DNA of 32,538 nucleotides from a bacterium (GTDB lineage Bacteria; Zixibacteria; MSB-5A5; WJJR01): NCBI GenBank assembly GCA_035559435.1, contig DATMBC010000037.1, positions 1 to 32,538 of the forward strand, read 5' to 3'. Shown piece by piece: positions 7,824 to 15,843 of this stretch (position 1 is its first letter; each line of letters starts with the position of its first letter). The notes under the pieces were generated by a model. It saw only the letters and a program-made list of their open reading frames with translations, ran no database searches and was not told where the DNA came from. The position numbers and the translations under genes were made by a program.

Positions 7824-9220
7824 CAGACAGCCGCCAACGTGGGTTTAAGTTTGTCGAGAATCTGCGGTCCGAGACGGTAGACCGATCCGGCGCCGATGGT
7901 CATGACCAGATCGCCGGGTTGAGCCCAGCCGAGGACGGCGTCGACACAGACATTCAAATCCGGCGGCGTGACACAGCCCAGCCCGAAGCGTTTGCCTTTG
8001 AGATGCTGCGCGATCAGGTCCGAGGTGACACCGGGCATGGGCTTTTCGCGGGCCGGGTAGATCGGGGCCAGGACGATGCCATCGGCCTGCGCCAGCGCGT
8101 CGGCGAACGCGGCATGGAAGTCGCGGGTGCGCGAAAACAGGTGCGGCTGGAAGACGGCGATCAAGCGACCCTGGCCATCGAGCCAGTTGCGTCCGGCGGC
8201 CAGCGCGGCGCGCACTTCGGTGGGATGGTGGCCATAATCATCGACCACAGTGATGCCGCTGACGGCGCCTTTGATCTCAAACCGACGTCCGACGCCGGTG
8301 AATGTCGCGATGCCATCGCGCAGGTGGGCGAACGGGAGCTCCAGCTCCAATCCAACGGCGCAGGCGGCCAGCGCGTTTTCGGCGTTGTGGCGTCCCGGCA
8401 GCGGCACTTCGATCGTGCCGCAGCGTTTGCCGTCGCTGTGCAGCTCAAAACGGCTGGAACGCGACGCCACCACCAGGGAATCGGCAACGATGTCGGCGGC
8501 GACGCCGATGCCGAAGGTGCGGTGGGGACGTTCGATGCGCTCCTCAATGGCGGCCAGCGCCGGCGAGTTGGCGTTGGTCAGCACGGTGCCATAGAAGGGC
8601 ACGCGCTTGAAAAACTGCAGGAAGTTCTCCTGCAGGTCGGCCAGGTCCTTGTAACAGTCGAGGTGGTCTTCCTCGAGATTGGTGGCAATCGCCACGGTCG
8701 GATGCAGCGCCAGAAAGGAGTGATCGTATTCGTCGGCTTCGGCGACGAGATACTCGCTTTTGCCGAGTTGGGCGTTGGCATCGAGATTGATCAACCGCCC
8801 GCCGACAATCACGGTCGGGTCGAGGCCGGCCCGGGTCAGGATGTGGCCGATCATCGAGGTGGTGGTGGTCTTGCCGTGGGTGCCGGCGATGCCGATGGAG
8901 AATTTCAGACGCATCAACTCGCCGAGCATTTCGGCGCGGCGAATGACCGGGACTTTGGCGGCGCGGGCGGCCTGGACTTCGGGATTGTCCTCCCCCACCG
9001 CCGAGGAGATCACGATCACATCGGCGCCGAGGATGCTTTCGGCCTCGTGGCCGATCACCACCGGGATGCCGAGGCGGCGCATGTGGTCGGTGACTTCGGA
9101 CTCGGCCAGATCGGAGCCGGAGATCGAGTAGCCGGAGGCCTTGAGGATTTCGGCGATGCCGGACATGCCGGCGCCGCCGATGCCGACGAAGTGGAGTTTT
9201 CTGACTCTACGGTGCCACAT
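7823..9220 (-). CDS. murC: UDP-N-acetylmuramate--L-alanine ligase MurC
   Basis: The 465-residue ligase adds L-alanine to UDP-MurNAc, the first step of the stem peptide. It has the MurC dinucleotide-fold start GIGGAGMSG (13-21), the ATP loop AGTHGKTTT (112-120), a central domain with EADEYDHSFL and TNLEEDHLDCY, and a C-terminal domain with VDDYGHHPTEV and FQPHLFSRT. The GTHGKT loop and YGHHPTE distinguish MurC from MurD, MurE and MurF. It follows murG after 35 bp and overlaps ftsQ by one base. In many bacteria murB lies directly downstream; here there is none. Confidence 0.98.
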   Translation of the reverse strand: MWHRRVRKLHFVGIGGAGMSGIAEILKASGYSISGSDLAESEVTDHMRRLGIPVVIGHEAESILGADVIVISSAVGEDNPEVQAARAAKVPVIRRAEMLGELMRLKFSIGIAGTHGKTTTTSMIGHILTRAGLDPTVIVGGRLINLDANAQLGKSEYLVAEADEYDHSFLALHPTVAIATNLEEDHLDCYKDLADLQENFLQFFKRVPFYGTVLTNANSPALAAIEERIERPHRTFGIGVAADIVADSLVVASRSSRFELHSDGKRCGTIEVPLPGRHNAENALAACAVGLELELPFAHLRDGIATFTGVGRRFEIKGAVSGITVVDDYGHHPTEVRAALAAGRNWLDGQGRLIAVFQPHLFSRTRDFHAAFADALAQADGIVLAPIYPAREKPMPGVTSDLIAQHLKGKRFGLGCVTPPDLNVCVDAVLGWAQPGDLVMTIGAGSVYRLGPQILDKLKPTLAAV

Positions 9221-9255
9221 GATTCTTTACAGGTCCTGCAGGTCCATCGGACCCA

Positions 9256-10338
9256 TCAAGAGCAAAGCTCAAGGACACGGGCGGCGATGCGGTCGGCCGC
9301 GTCGGGCTTGCCCAGTTTTCGGTTCGCCTGCGCCATGCGGCGAAGGCGTTCCGGATCATTCAACAGAAGTTGCGATTGCGCCAGCAGTAATTCACTGTCC
9401 AGATCCTGATCGCGCAACAGCAGCGCCCCGCCGACCTCGGTGAGGACTTGGGCGTTTTGCGTCTGATGGTCACCGGTGGCCAGCGGATACGGCACCAGGA
9501 TCGCGGGACGTCCGCAGGCGCAGAGTTCCGAAATGGTCAGCGCGCCGGAGCGGGCGACGATCAGATCGGCGGCGACGAAGGCCTCGGTCATCTTGTCGGT
9601 GAAGGCGAAAGTGCGCACATGCCAGCCGGCGGCGGCGCGCCCATCCCACGGCGACCCTTGCGCGCCCGTCTGCCAGAGCAGATAGATGGGCTGTTCGGCA
9701 GGTTGATGGAGGCCGCGGGCGATGTTGTCGTTGATCGAGCGCGCGCCTGTCGAGCCGCCGGTGACCAACAGCACGGTGGCATCGTCGGGGAGATTCCAGG
9801 CGCGGCGGGCCTCTTCGCGGGAGAGCGTCGCCAGGCGCGGATCGATCGGATTGCCGGAAAGCACGATCTGACGCGCCTTGGGCAGGTGGGCGCGGCTTTC
9901 ATCGAAGGCGATGAAGACGGTGTCGGCGTCGGCCGACAGCCAGCGTGTGGCCAGCCCCGGCTGACGGTTCTGCTCCTGCAGGATAAACGGCAGTTTGGCG
10001 TCAGCGCAGGCGCGGATCGGGAAGTAGGAGGCGTAACCGCCGCAGCCGACGGCGACATCGGGCCTGAAATCACGCACTAACGCCCTGGCCATGCGCCCGG
10101 CGCGCCAATTGTGGAAGAGCGCCGGAATGTTGCGCCAGAGACGCCGGCGGGAAAACCCGCGCGCGGGCAGGCCGACATAGCGTTGGTGGCGGGCGCTGAT
10201 CACTCGTTCCTCAAACCCTTTGTCGGAACCGACGAACACAAACTCGGCGTCGCGTCGGCGACGCGCAATCGCCTCGGAAATGCGGACGGCGGGGATCAGG
10301 TGTCCCCCGGTGCCGCCGGCGGCCAACAGGACGCGCAT
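9256..10338 (-). CDS. murG: UDP-GlcNAc:lipid I GlcNAc transferase MurG
   Basis: The 360-residue GT28 family transferase makes lipid II at the inner face of the cytoplasmic membrane. Diagnostic motifs are the glycine-rich loop AAGGTGGHLIPA (6-17), CGGYAS, the acceptor-side QEQNRQPGLATR, the second glycine-rich stretch VTGGSTGARSIN and the donor-binding block ARSGALTISELCACGRPAILVPYP with DHQTQNA. The length matches the family. The ATG at 10338 has only a weak GGCGG upstream. It is separated from ftsW by 196 bp that hold two palindromic repeats, the largest gap inside the dcw cluster. Confidence 0.97.
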   Translation of the reverse strand: MRVLLAAGGTGGHLIPAVRISEAIARRRRDAEFVFVGSDKGFEERVISARHQRYVGLPARGFSRRRLWRNIPALFHNWRAGRMARALVRDFRPDVAVGCGGYASYFPIRACADAKLPFILQEQNRQPGLATRWLSADADTVFIAFDESRAHLPKARQIVLSGNPIDPRLATLSREEARRAWNLPDDATVLLVTGGSTGARSINDNIARGLHQPAEQPIYLLWQTGAQGSPWDGRAAAGWHVRTFAFTDKMTEAFVAADLIVARSGALTISELCACGRPAILVPYPLATGDHQTQNAQVLTEVGGALLLRDQDLDSELLLAQSQLLLNDPERLRRMAQANRKLGKPDAADRIAARVLELCS

Positions 10339-10359
10339 TCAGCCGCCCGTCCTGGACAA

Positions 10360-10431
10360 GGATTGCTTCATCGGGCGCGCGCATCCGCTCGCCTCAGGAT
10401 CCGCGGCTGCGCGCGCCCTCCTCGCAATGAC
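10360..10431 (+). repeat. Palindromic intergenic repeat, copy 1
   Basis: The unit starts GGATTGCTTCATC (from 10360) and ends CCTCCTCGCAATGACG. Inside, GGGCGCGCGCA (10373-10383) pairs perfectly with TGCGCGCGCCC further on, and the outer TTGC/GCAA ends also pair, so the whole unit can fold as one hairpin. This ATTGCTTCGTC...CTCGCAATGACG layout is one I recall as a recurrent intergenic hairpin in many environmental genomes. Confidence 0.65.
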
Positions 10432-10449
10432 GGCGGTCATCGGCCTCAC

Positions 10450-10500
10450 CGTCATTACCAGGAGGCCCGACGGCTCTTGGCCGGACGGACGAAGCAATCC
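10450..10500 (-). repeat. Palindromic intergenic repeat, copy 2 (inverted)
   Basis: A second unit of the same family in the opposite orientation: read on the minus strand it starts GGATTGCTTCGTC and ends CCTCCTGGTAATGACG, with a shorter stem in the middle. The two copies stand tail to tail, so GGATTGCTTC (10360-10369) and GAAGCAATCC (10491-10500) form a larger inverted repeat around the whole ftsW-murG gap. Confidence 0.65.
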
Positions 10501-10534
10501 TGGTTGCGCGGTCTGGGTCATGCGGCGCCCACTC

Positions 10535-11701
10535 TCATGCCTGCGCCAGACGGAAGCGCGAAACGTTCAAAACCATTCCCCAGCCCACCGCGGTGCACAG
10601 AAGCGATGAGCCGCCATAACTGACCAAAGGCAGCGGCAACCCGGTAACGGGAGACAGCCCCATCGCCACCGACGCGTTGAGCGCGGCGTTGACAAAGAGC
10701 GACGCGCCGATGCCGATGCAGAGCAGATAGCCGAAACGGTCGGGAGCGCGCATGGCGGCGCGCCAGCCGCGATAGACCAGCAGGCCGAAGGCCATCCAGA
10801 CACAGGTGACACCGACAAATCCCAGTTCCTCGCCGATGGAGGCGAGGATGAAATCGGTGTGGGGTTCGGGCAGATACGACATCTTGGCGATTCCCTGCCC
10901 GAGTCCCTGCCCCAAGGGTCCGCCGGAACCGAACGCGTACTTCGATTGCTGGACCTGGTACATGCCGCCGGTGATGGTGAGGCCCTCGGCCCACTGATTG
11001 ACGCGCTCGGTCTTATAGCCGATGCCGTAGACGACGACGATCGCACCGATGACGGCGACGCCGGCGGCCGGCAGGACATGGCGCCAGCGGACACCGGCGG
11101 CAATCAGCAGCAGGCCCGATGTGCCCCAGAGCGTGAGCGCGGCGGAAAACTCCGGCAACGAGATGAGCAGGACCGAGCCGACGGCGAGGATGCCGACCAG
11201 CACGATCCAACTTTTCCACGATTCGATGGCTTCGCCGCGTTTGGCGAGAAAGGCGGCGGCATAGACGACGAACGAGAGCCGGAAGACCTCGGCGGGCTGG
11301 AGTCGGAACGGACCGAGATCGATCCAGCGGTGGACATCCTTGATTGGCGGGAGCAACCGCGCGGTGACGATCAGCGCGAATGCGATCAACAACATGAGCG
11401 GCGCCCAGGTGCGGAACTTGCGATGATCGATGCGCGAGACGCCGATGAGCAGCGCGGTCGCCAACCCCCACCAGACCAACTGGCGCACCCAGAAGAAACC
11501 GGGGGAGCCGAATTTGCGATCGGCAAGCATCGCCGACGACGAGAGGACCATCACGGTGCCGAGGGCCATCAGGAACATGGCCGACAGCCAGATCCAGCGG
11601 TCGGCGGGCGGCACCTTCGACCGTCCGCCGCGGGTGAGCCCGGCGTTGGCCGGGTTGAACAGATCGAGAATGCTGTGGGCTATTGCCACGGTCCTGGTCA
11701 T
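10535..11701 (-). CDS. ftsW: Lipid II polymerase / division protein FtsW (SEDS family)
   Basis: The 388-residue polytopic membrane protein has about ten hydrophobic helices. With its partner FtsI it polymerises septal glycan strands from lipid II. SEDS landmarks are RWIDLGPFRLQPAE (about 134-147; the usual QPSE is QPAE here), the large periplasmic loop containing YQVQQSKYAFGSGGPLGQGLGQG, LPEPHTDFILASIGEELGF, and the final GLPLPLVSYGGSSLL. Its ATG overlaps the murD stop (ATGA, 11701-11698). The dcw position next to murG and murD favours FtsW over RodA. In the SEDS motif, VFRLSF stands where many FtsW proteins have a K-containing sequence. Confidence 0.96.
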   Translation of the reverse strand: MTRTVAIAHSILDLFNPANAGLTRGGRSKVPPADRWIWLSAMFLMALGTVMVLSSSAMLADRKFGSPGFFWVRQLVWWGLATALLIGVSRIDHRKFRTWAPLMLLIAFALIVTARLLPPIKDVHRWIDLGPFRLQPAEVFRLSFVVYAAAFLAKRGEAIESWKSWIVLVGILAVGSVLLISLPEFSAALTLWGTSGLLLIAAGVRWRHVLPAAGVAVIGAIVVVYGIGYKTERVNQWAEGLTITGGMYQVQQSKYAFGSGGPLGQGLGQGIAKMSYLPEPHTDFILASIGEELGFVGVTCVWMAFGLLVYRGWRAAMRAPDRFGYLLCIGIGASLFVNAALNASVAMGLSPVTGLPLPLVSYGGSSLLCTAVGWGMVLNVSRFRLAQA

Positions 11702-13155
11702 GCCGTTCCCCCACTGGCTTTCGCAAGTTCACGGACCAGGTCCTTGAAGACCTGGCCGCGATGTTCGTAGTTGTTGAACTGATCAAAGGAGGCGCACCCG
11801 GGCGAGAGCAGGACAATGTCGCCGGGTTGGGCCAGATCGACGGCGGCGGCGAAGGCGTCGGCAAAACGCGCCGCGGTCCGGTATGGGAGCCGTGCGCCGA
11901 GCTCGACTTCGAGTTTCGGCGCGGCCTTGCCGGTGAAGACCAGCGCGCGGGCGCGTCGGGACAGTTCATCGCCGAGCACGGAGAAATCGGTGCCCTTGTC
12001 GAGCCCGCCCATGAGGACGACCAACGGACGATCGAAGGAGACAATCGCCTTGGCGACGCTGTCGGGGTTGGTGGCCTTGGAGTCGTTGACAAAGCGCACG
12101 CCGCCGACCTCGGCGACGAATTCAAGACGGTGCTCGCAGCCGGGGAAAGACGTCAACCCCGGCTCGATGTCGTCGGGGGCCAGGCCATCGGCCAGGGCCA
12201 TGGCGACGGCGGCGGCGGCGTTCAGGCGGTTGTGGAGGCCGGGCGGAATCAGACGGTCGGAGCCGGGGACGATGCCGGCGGCGCGACCGGTGTCGTAACG
12301 CAGATGATCGCCTTCGATCCAGACACCGGGTGTGCGCGGCGCGGTCGCGGAGATCCACCAGCGCTGTCCCAAACCGACGCGATGGCGGTTTTCCTCGGCC
12401 AGCGAGATCGGATCGTCGGCGTTGAGCACGGCGATGTCATCCTCGCGCTGGTTTTCGAAGATGCGGAACTTCATGCGCGCATATTCGGCCAGCGAGCCGT
12501 GACGGTCCAGGTGGTCGGGCGTGATGTTGGTGACCACGGCGACGTGGGGGCGGAAGGCGGCGATGTATTCCAACTGGAACGAGGAGACTTCGAGGATGGC
12601 GCGCGCCTGCGGCGGAAGCGTGGCGGCGAAGTCGGCATAGGCGTTGCCGATGTTGCCGCCCACGCGGGCGGCGCGTCCGGCGCGCTGGTAGATCGCCCCC
12701 AGCCAGGAAGTGGTGGTGGTCTTGCCGTTGGCGCCGGTGACCGCCAGAATCGGCGCGGCGGACAGCCAGAAGGCGGCTTCGATCTCGGAGAAGACCGGGA
12801 TACCCCGCTCGCGCGCCGCCGCCATCAGAATGTTGTCGTTGGCGACACCGGGACTGGTCACGACAAAGTCGGCGTGTTCGAGACAGGCGGGGCTGTGGCC
12901 GCCGGTTTCGTAGCGGATCTGCCGGCGGTCCAACGCGGCCAGCGCCTCGCCGAGTTTCTCGGCGGGGGCGGCATCGGAGACAAACACACGCGCGCCGCGC
13001 TCGGCCAGAAGGCCGGCGGCGGCCAGGCCGGAACGGGCCATGCCGATCACCACCACCGACGAGCGGGCGATGGTGCGCGCGTCGGGGACGCGTCGGCTGT
13101 CGCGGTCATGCGCGGCCATACGCGCGGCGCTCGGAATGGCGAGAGTGAGTGTCAT
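11698..13155 (-). CDS. murD: UDP-MurNAc-L-alanine--D-glutamate ligase MurD
   Basis: The 485-residue ligase adds D-glutamate to UDP-MurNAc-L-Ala in the cytoplasm. It has the N-terminal nucleotide-binding GMARSGLAAAGLL (38-50), the P-loop TGANGKTTTT (140-149), EVSSFQLE and NITPDHLDRHG in the central domain, and NDSKATNPDS plus LSPGCASFDQFNNYEHRG in the C-terminal domain; the last motif is MurD-specific. The first 30 residues are extra compared with most MurD proteins and no Shine-Dalgarno precedes the ATG at 13155, so an internal start (for example Met13) is possible. It sits 53 bp after mraY and overlaps ftsW by four bases. Confidence 0.97.
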   Translation of the reverse strand: MTLTLAIPSAARMAAHDRDSRRVPDARTIARSSVVVIGMARSGLAAAGLLAERGARVFVSDAAPAEKLGEALAALDRRQIRYETGGHSPACLEHADFVVTSPGVANDNILMAAARERGIPVFSEIEAAFWLSAAPILAVTGANGKTTTTSWLGAIYQRAGRAARVGGNIGNAYADFAATLPPQARAILEVSSFQLEYIAAFRPHVAVVTNITPDHLDRHGSLAEYARMKFRIFENQREDDIAVLNADDPISLAEENRHRVGLGQRWWISATAPRTPGVWIEGDHLRYDTGRAAGIVPGSDRLIPPGLHNRLNAAAAVAMALADGLAPDDIEPGLTSFPGCEHRLEFVAEVGGVRFVNDSKATNPDSVAKAIVSFDRPLVVLMGGLDKGTDFSVLGDELSRRARALVFTGKAAPKLEVELGARLPYRTAARFADAFAAAVDLAQPGDIVLLSPGCASFDQFNNYEHRGQVFKDLVRELAKASGGTA

Positions 13156-13208
13156 GGGTTCGTGTCATTGTGCGATGGGGGAGCGGGGGCATAAGCCCCC
13201 GGACCGGT

Positions 13209-14300
13209 TTACCGGATTTTCAACGTCGACAATGTCAAGAGGGCGCAGATGGCGCCCATGATCCAGAAACGGACGACAACCTTCGATTCGGGCCAGCCGA
13301 TCAATTCGAAATGGTGATGAATCGGCGCCATCCGGAAGATGCGTTTGCCGCCGGTCATGCGGAAGTAGCCGACCTGCAGGATGACCGAGAGCGCCTCCGC
13401 CGCGAAGACGCCGCCCAGGATGAGCAGCATGAATTCCTTTTTGGTCAAGACGGCGATCGCGCCGAGCGCGCCGCCCAACGCCAGCGAGCCGGTGTCCCCC
13501 ATGAAGACCTCCGCCGGATGCGAATTGAACCAGAGGAACCCCAGGGCGGCGCCGAGCGTGGCGGCGCAGTAGATGGTCAATTCGCCGACGCCGGGCAGAT
13601 AAGTGATGCCGAGATAGCGGGAGAAGTCGGTGCGTCCCGAGACATAGCAGACCCCGGCAAAGGCCATAAAGGCGATGCCGCACAGACCGATTGCCAACCC
13701 ATCGAGGCCATCGGTGAGATTGACGGCATTCGAGGTGGCGGCCACCACCAGCAGCACAAACGGGATGAAAAAGACGCCGAGATGCAACGCGAGATTCTTG
13801 AAGAACGGCACATCGGTATGCGTGGTCGAAAACTCGGGCGAAGGCGGCCAGGCGACCAGGGCGGCGCCGAACAGAAGGCCCAGCACCAGTTGACCGGCCA
13901 GTTTCTTCTTGGCGACCAATCCCTTCGACTGTTTGCGCACCACCTTGAAATAGTCATCGATGAAACCGATGGCGCCCATGCCGGCGGTGACAAAGAGGAT
14001 CAGCTGGATGTAGCGGTTGGTCAGGTCGGCCCAGAGCAAGGTCGGGATCAGAATCGATGCGAGCACGATCAGCCCGCCCATGGTCGGGGTGCCTTCCTTG
14101 GCGTAATGCGACTTCGGCCCTTCCTTGCGGATCGACTGGCCGATCTGGTGCCGGCGCAGCGCGGCGATGATGTACGGCCCGATCCAGATCGAGATCACCA
14201 GCGCGGTGACGACGGCGTAGGCGGAGCGGAAGGTGATATAGCGGAAGAGATTGAACGCCGAAATCGTCTCGTGGAGCGGATAGAGGAGGTGGTAGAACAT
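13209..14300 (-). CDS. mraY: Phospho-MurNAc-pentapeptide transferase MraY
   Basis: The 363-residue, roughly ten-helix membrane enzyme joins phospho-MurNAc-pentapeptide to undecaprenyl phosphate, forming lipid I. Key motifs are KEGTPTMGGL (67-76), the first aspartate cluster FIDDYFKV, NLTDGLDGLA (second aspartate cluster), FMGDTGSLALGG (third) and the histidine motif MAPIHHHFEL near the C-terminus. The length is standard. The ATG at 14300 has GGAGA about eight bases upstream. It lies between murF (60-bp gap) and murD (53-bp gap). Confidence 0.98.
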   Translation of the reverse strand: MFYHLLYPLHETISAFNLFRYITFRSAYAVVTALVISIWIGPYIIAALRRHQIGQSIRKEGPKSHYAKEGTPTMGGLIVLASILIPTLLWADLTNRYIQLILFVTAGMGAIGFIDDYFKVVRKQSKGLVAKKKLAGQLVLGLLFGAALVAWPPSPEFSTTHTDVPFFKNLALHLGVFFIPFVLLVVAATSNAVNLTDGLDGLAIGLCGIAFMAFAGVCYVSGRTDFSRYLGITYLPGVGELTIYCAATLGAALGFLWFNSHPAEVFMGDTGSLALGGALGAIAVLTKKEFMLLILGGVFAAEALSVILQVGYFRMTGGKRIFRMAPIHHHFELIGWPESKVVVRFWIMGAICALLTLSTLKIR

Positions 14301-14360
14301 GCGCGATTCTCCGGTCGACGATTCCTGTGGGTCGGTGGCGCGGCGGATGCGGCCGCGTGA

Positions 14361-15755
14361 TTAAGTGGTCTGCCCTTTCACCAGCGCGGCGGCGACGTCG
14401 CGCACGATCTCTTCCAGCCGTTCCGAATGCGAGCCCTTGAACAACACGACGTCGCCGGGACGCAGCGCGGCGGCCAGGAAGGGCGCGACGGCGTTGCGGT
14501 CCTCGAGGGAGTGCCACTCGGCGGCACCGGCCGCGCCGTTGCGGTATTGGCGGGCATCGGGGCCGACGGTGACGACGATGTCGAGGGCGCCGGCGGCGGC
14601 GCCGATGTCATGGTGGGCGGCGAGTTCATGTTCGCCCAATTCGCGCATGGCGCCGAGCACGGCGATGCGCCGGGAGGCGCCGGGAAAACGCCGCAACGCG
14701 GCGATGGCCGCGGCGGTCGAGGTCGGGTTGGCATTGTAGCAATCGGCGATCAGCGTGACGCCGGCTTTGCGGATAAGGCGCGAGCGGTCGCCTTCGGGTT
14801 TGACGCGCGCCAGCCGGGCGATCATGGCCTCGTAGGGCACGCCGAGATGGCGGGCGACGGCGATCGCGGCCAGCGCGTTGGGGACGTTGTAATCGCCGGC
14901 CAGCTTGAGCGTGAAACGGCGGCGGGCCACGGTGAAGCGAATGCCCTGCGGCGTCACCGCGATGTCGGCGGCGCTGATATCGGGCGCATGGGACTGGTCG
15001 AGGCCGTAGGTGATGGTCGGACGATGCCAGCGCGACATCCAGCGACGCTGGAACGGGTCGTCGCTGTTGAGGAAGGCGGTCATCCGCGGATCGGCATAGT
15101 CGAAGAGCTCGCGCTTGGCCTTGGCGATGGCCGTAAGCGATTTCATCTGCAACAGATGCGCGGCGCCGATGCGGGTGACCACGCCCCACGACGGTCCGAC
15201 GATTTCGACCAGGCGGCGGATTTCGCCGGGGGTGGACATGCCGAATTCGAGCACGCCGATTTCGCGCGCCGGCGCGACGCCCTGGCGACGCGAGAGCAGC
15301 GCCAGGGGAATGCCGATCAGGTTGTTGAAATTGCCGGGCGATTTGAAGACGGGATACTTCGCCGCGAGCGCCGCGGCGGTCAGCTCCTTCGTCGTGGTCT
15401 TGCCGACGGAGCCGGTGATGGCGACGTAGCGGGTCTTGAAGTTTCGGCGGTAGATCGAGGCCAGATCGCCGAGCGCGGTGAGCGGATCATGGACGCCGAT
15501 GACCGGAATCGGCCAGTCCTTCCATTCAATCGCGCGCGATTTCTCGGCGAAGATCGCGCCGGCGCCGAGGTCGCGGGCCCGGGCGGCGAATTGGTGGCCG
15601 TCGGCGTTGCCGCCGGCCAGACAGAAGAAGGCGTTCCCCTTTTTCAGGGTGCGGGTGTCATTGGTCGCGCCGCGGAAGCGCGCCCGCCCCCACGCGGGGT
15701 TAGCGAGGATGCCGTTGGTCATCTCGCAGGCAGTTTGGGCGTCGCAGACAATCAC
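14361..15755 (-). CDS. murF: UDP-MurNAc-tripeptide--D-Ala-D-Ala ligase MurF
   Basis: The 464-residue ligase adds D-Ala-D-Ala to complete the pentapeptide precursor. The N-terminal domain carries GATNDTRTLKKGNAFFCLAG, the P-loop is ITGSVGKTTTK (113-123), and later come GNFNNLIGIPL, EFGMSTPGEI, NVPNALAAIAVA, and DCYNANPTS with GAMRELGEHE. I place the start at the GTG at 15755 because AGGA stands four bases upstream and because homology begins right after it. The frame stays open upstream; an ATG at 15854 overlapping the murE end is possible, but the extra 33 residues look unlike MurF and would include a strong hairpin (15806-15835). Confidence 0.95.
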   Translation of the reverse strand: MIVCDAQTACEMTNGILANPAWGRARFRGATNDTRTLKKGNAFFCLAGGNADGHQFAARARDLGAGAIFAEKSRAIEWKDWPIPVIGVHDPLTALGDLASIYRRNFKTRYVAITGSVGKTTTKELTAAALAAKYPVFKSPGNFNNLIGIPLALLSRRQGVAPAREIGVLEFGMSTPGEIRRLVEIVGPSWGVVTRIGAAHLLQMKSLTAIAKAKRELFDYADPRMTAFLNSDDPFQRRWMSRWHRPTITYGLDQSHAPDISAADIAVTPQGIRFTVARRRFTLKLAGDYNVPNALAAIAVARHLGVPYEAMIARLARVKPEGDRSRLIRKAGVTLIADCYNANPTSTAAAIAALRRFPGASRRIAVLGAMRELGEHELAAHHDIGAAAGALDIVVTVGPDARQYRNGAAGAAEWHSLEDRNAVAPFLAAALRPGDVVLFKGSHSERLEEIVRDVAAALVKGQTT

Positions 15756-15805
15756 GGTATCCTGATTGGCGCCGTCGGCGCCGCTGTCAAAGATCGAATG
15801 CTCGA

Positions 15806-15835
15806 GGCCGTGGGCTCCCCCCTGAGCCCACGGCC
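15806..15835. repeat. Perfect 12-bp hairpin between murE and murF
   Basis: GGCCGTGGGCTC (15806-15817) and GAGCCCACGGCC (15824-15835) pair perfectly around CCCCCT. It lies in the 88-bp murE-murF gap with no U-tract on the transcribed strand. It may be a repeat-family palindrome, an attenuator or an mRNA processing/stability element within the dcw transcript. Confidence 0.6.
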
Positions 15836-15843
15836 CCGCGGGT

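Noticed and set aside
10339-10521. A possible 60-residue protein between ftsW and murG
   Set aside because: It is formed entirely from the two palindromic repeats and has no convincing ribosome site.
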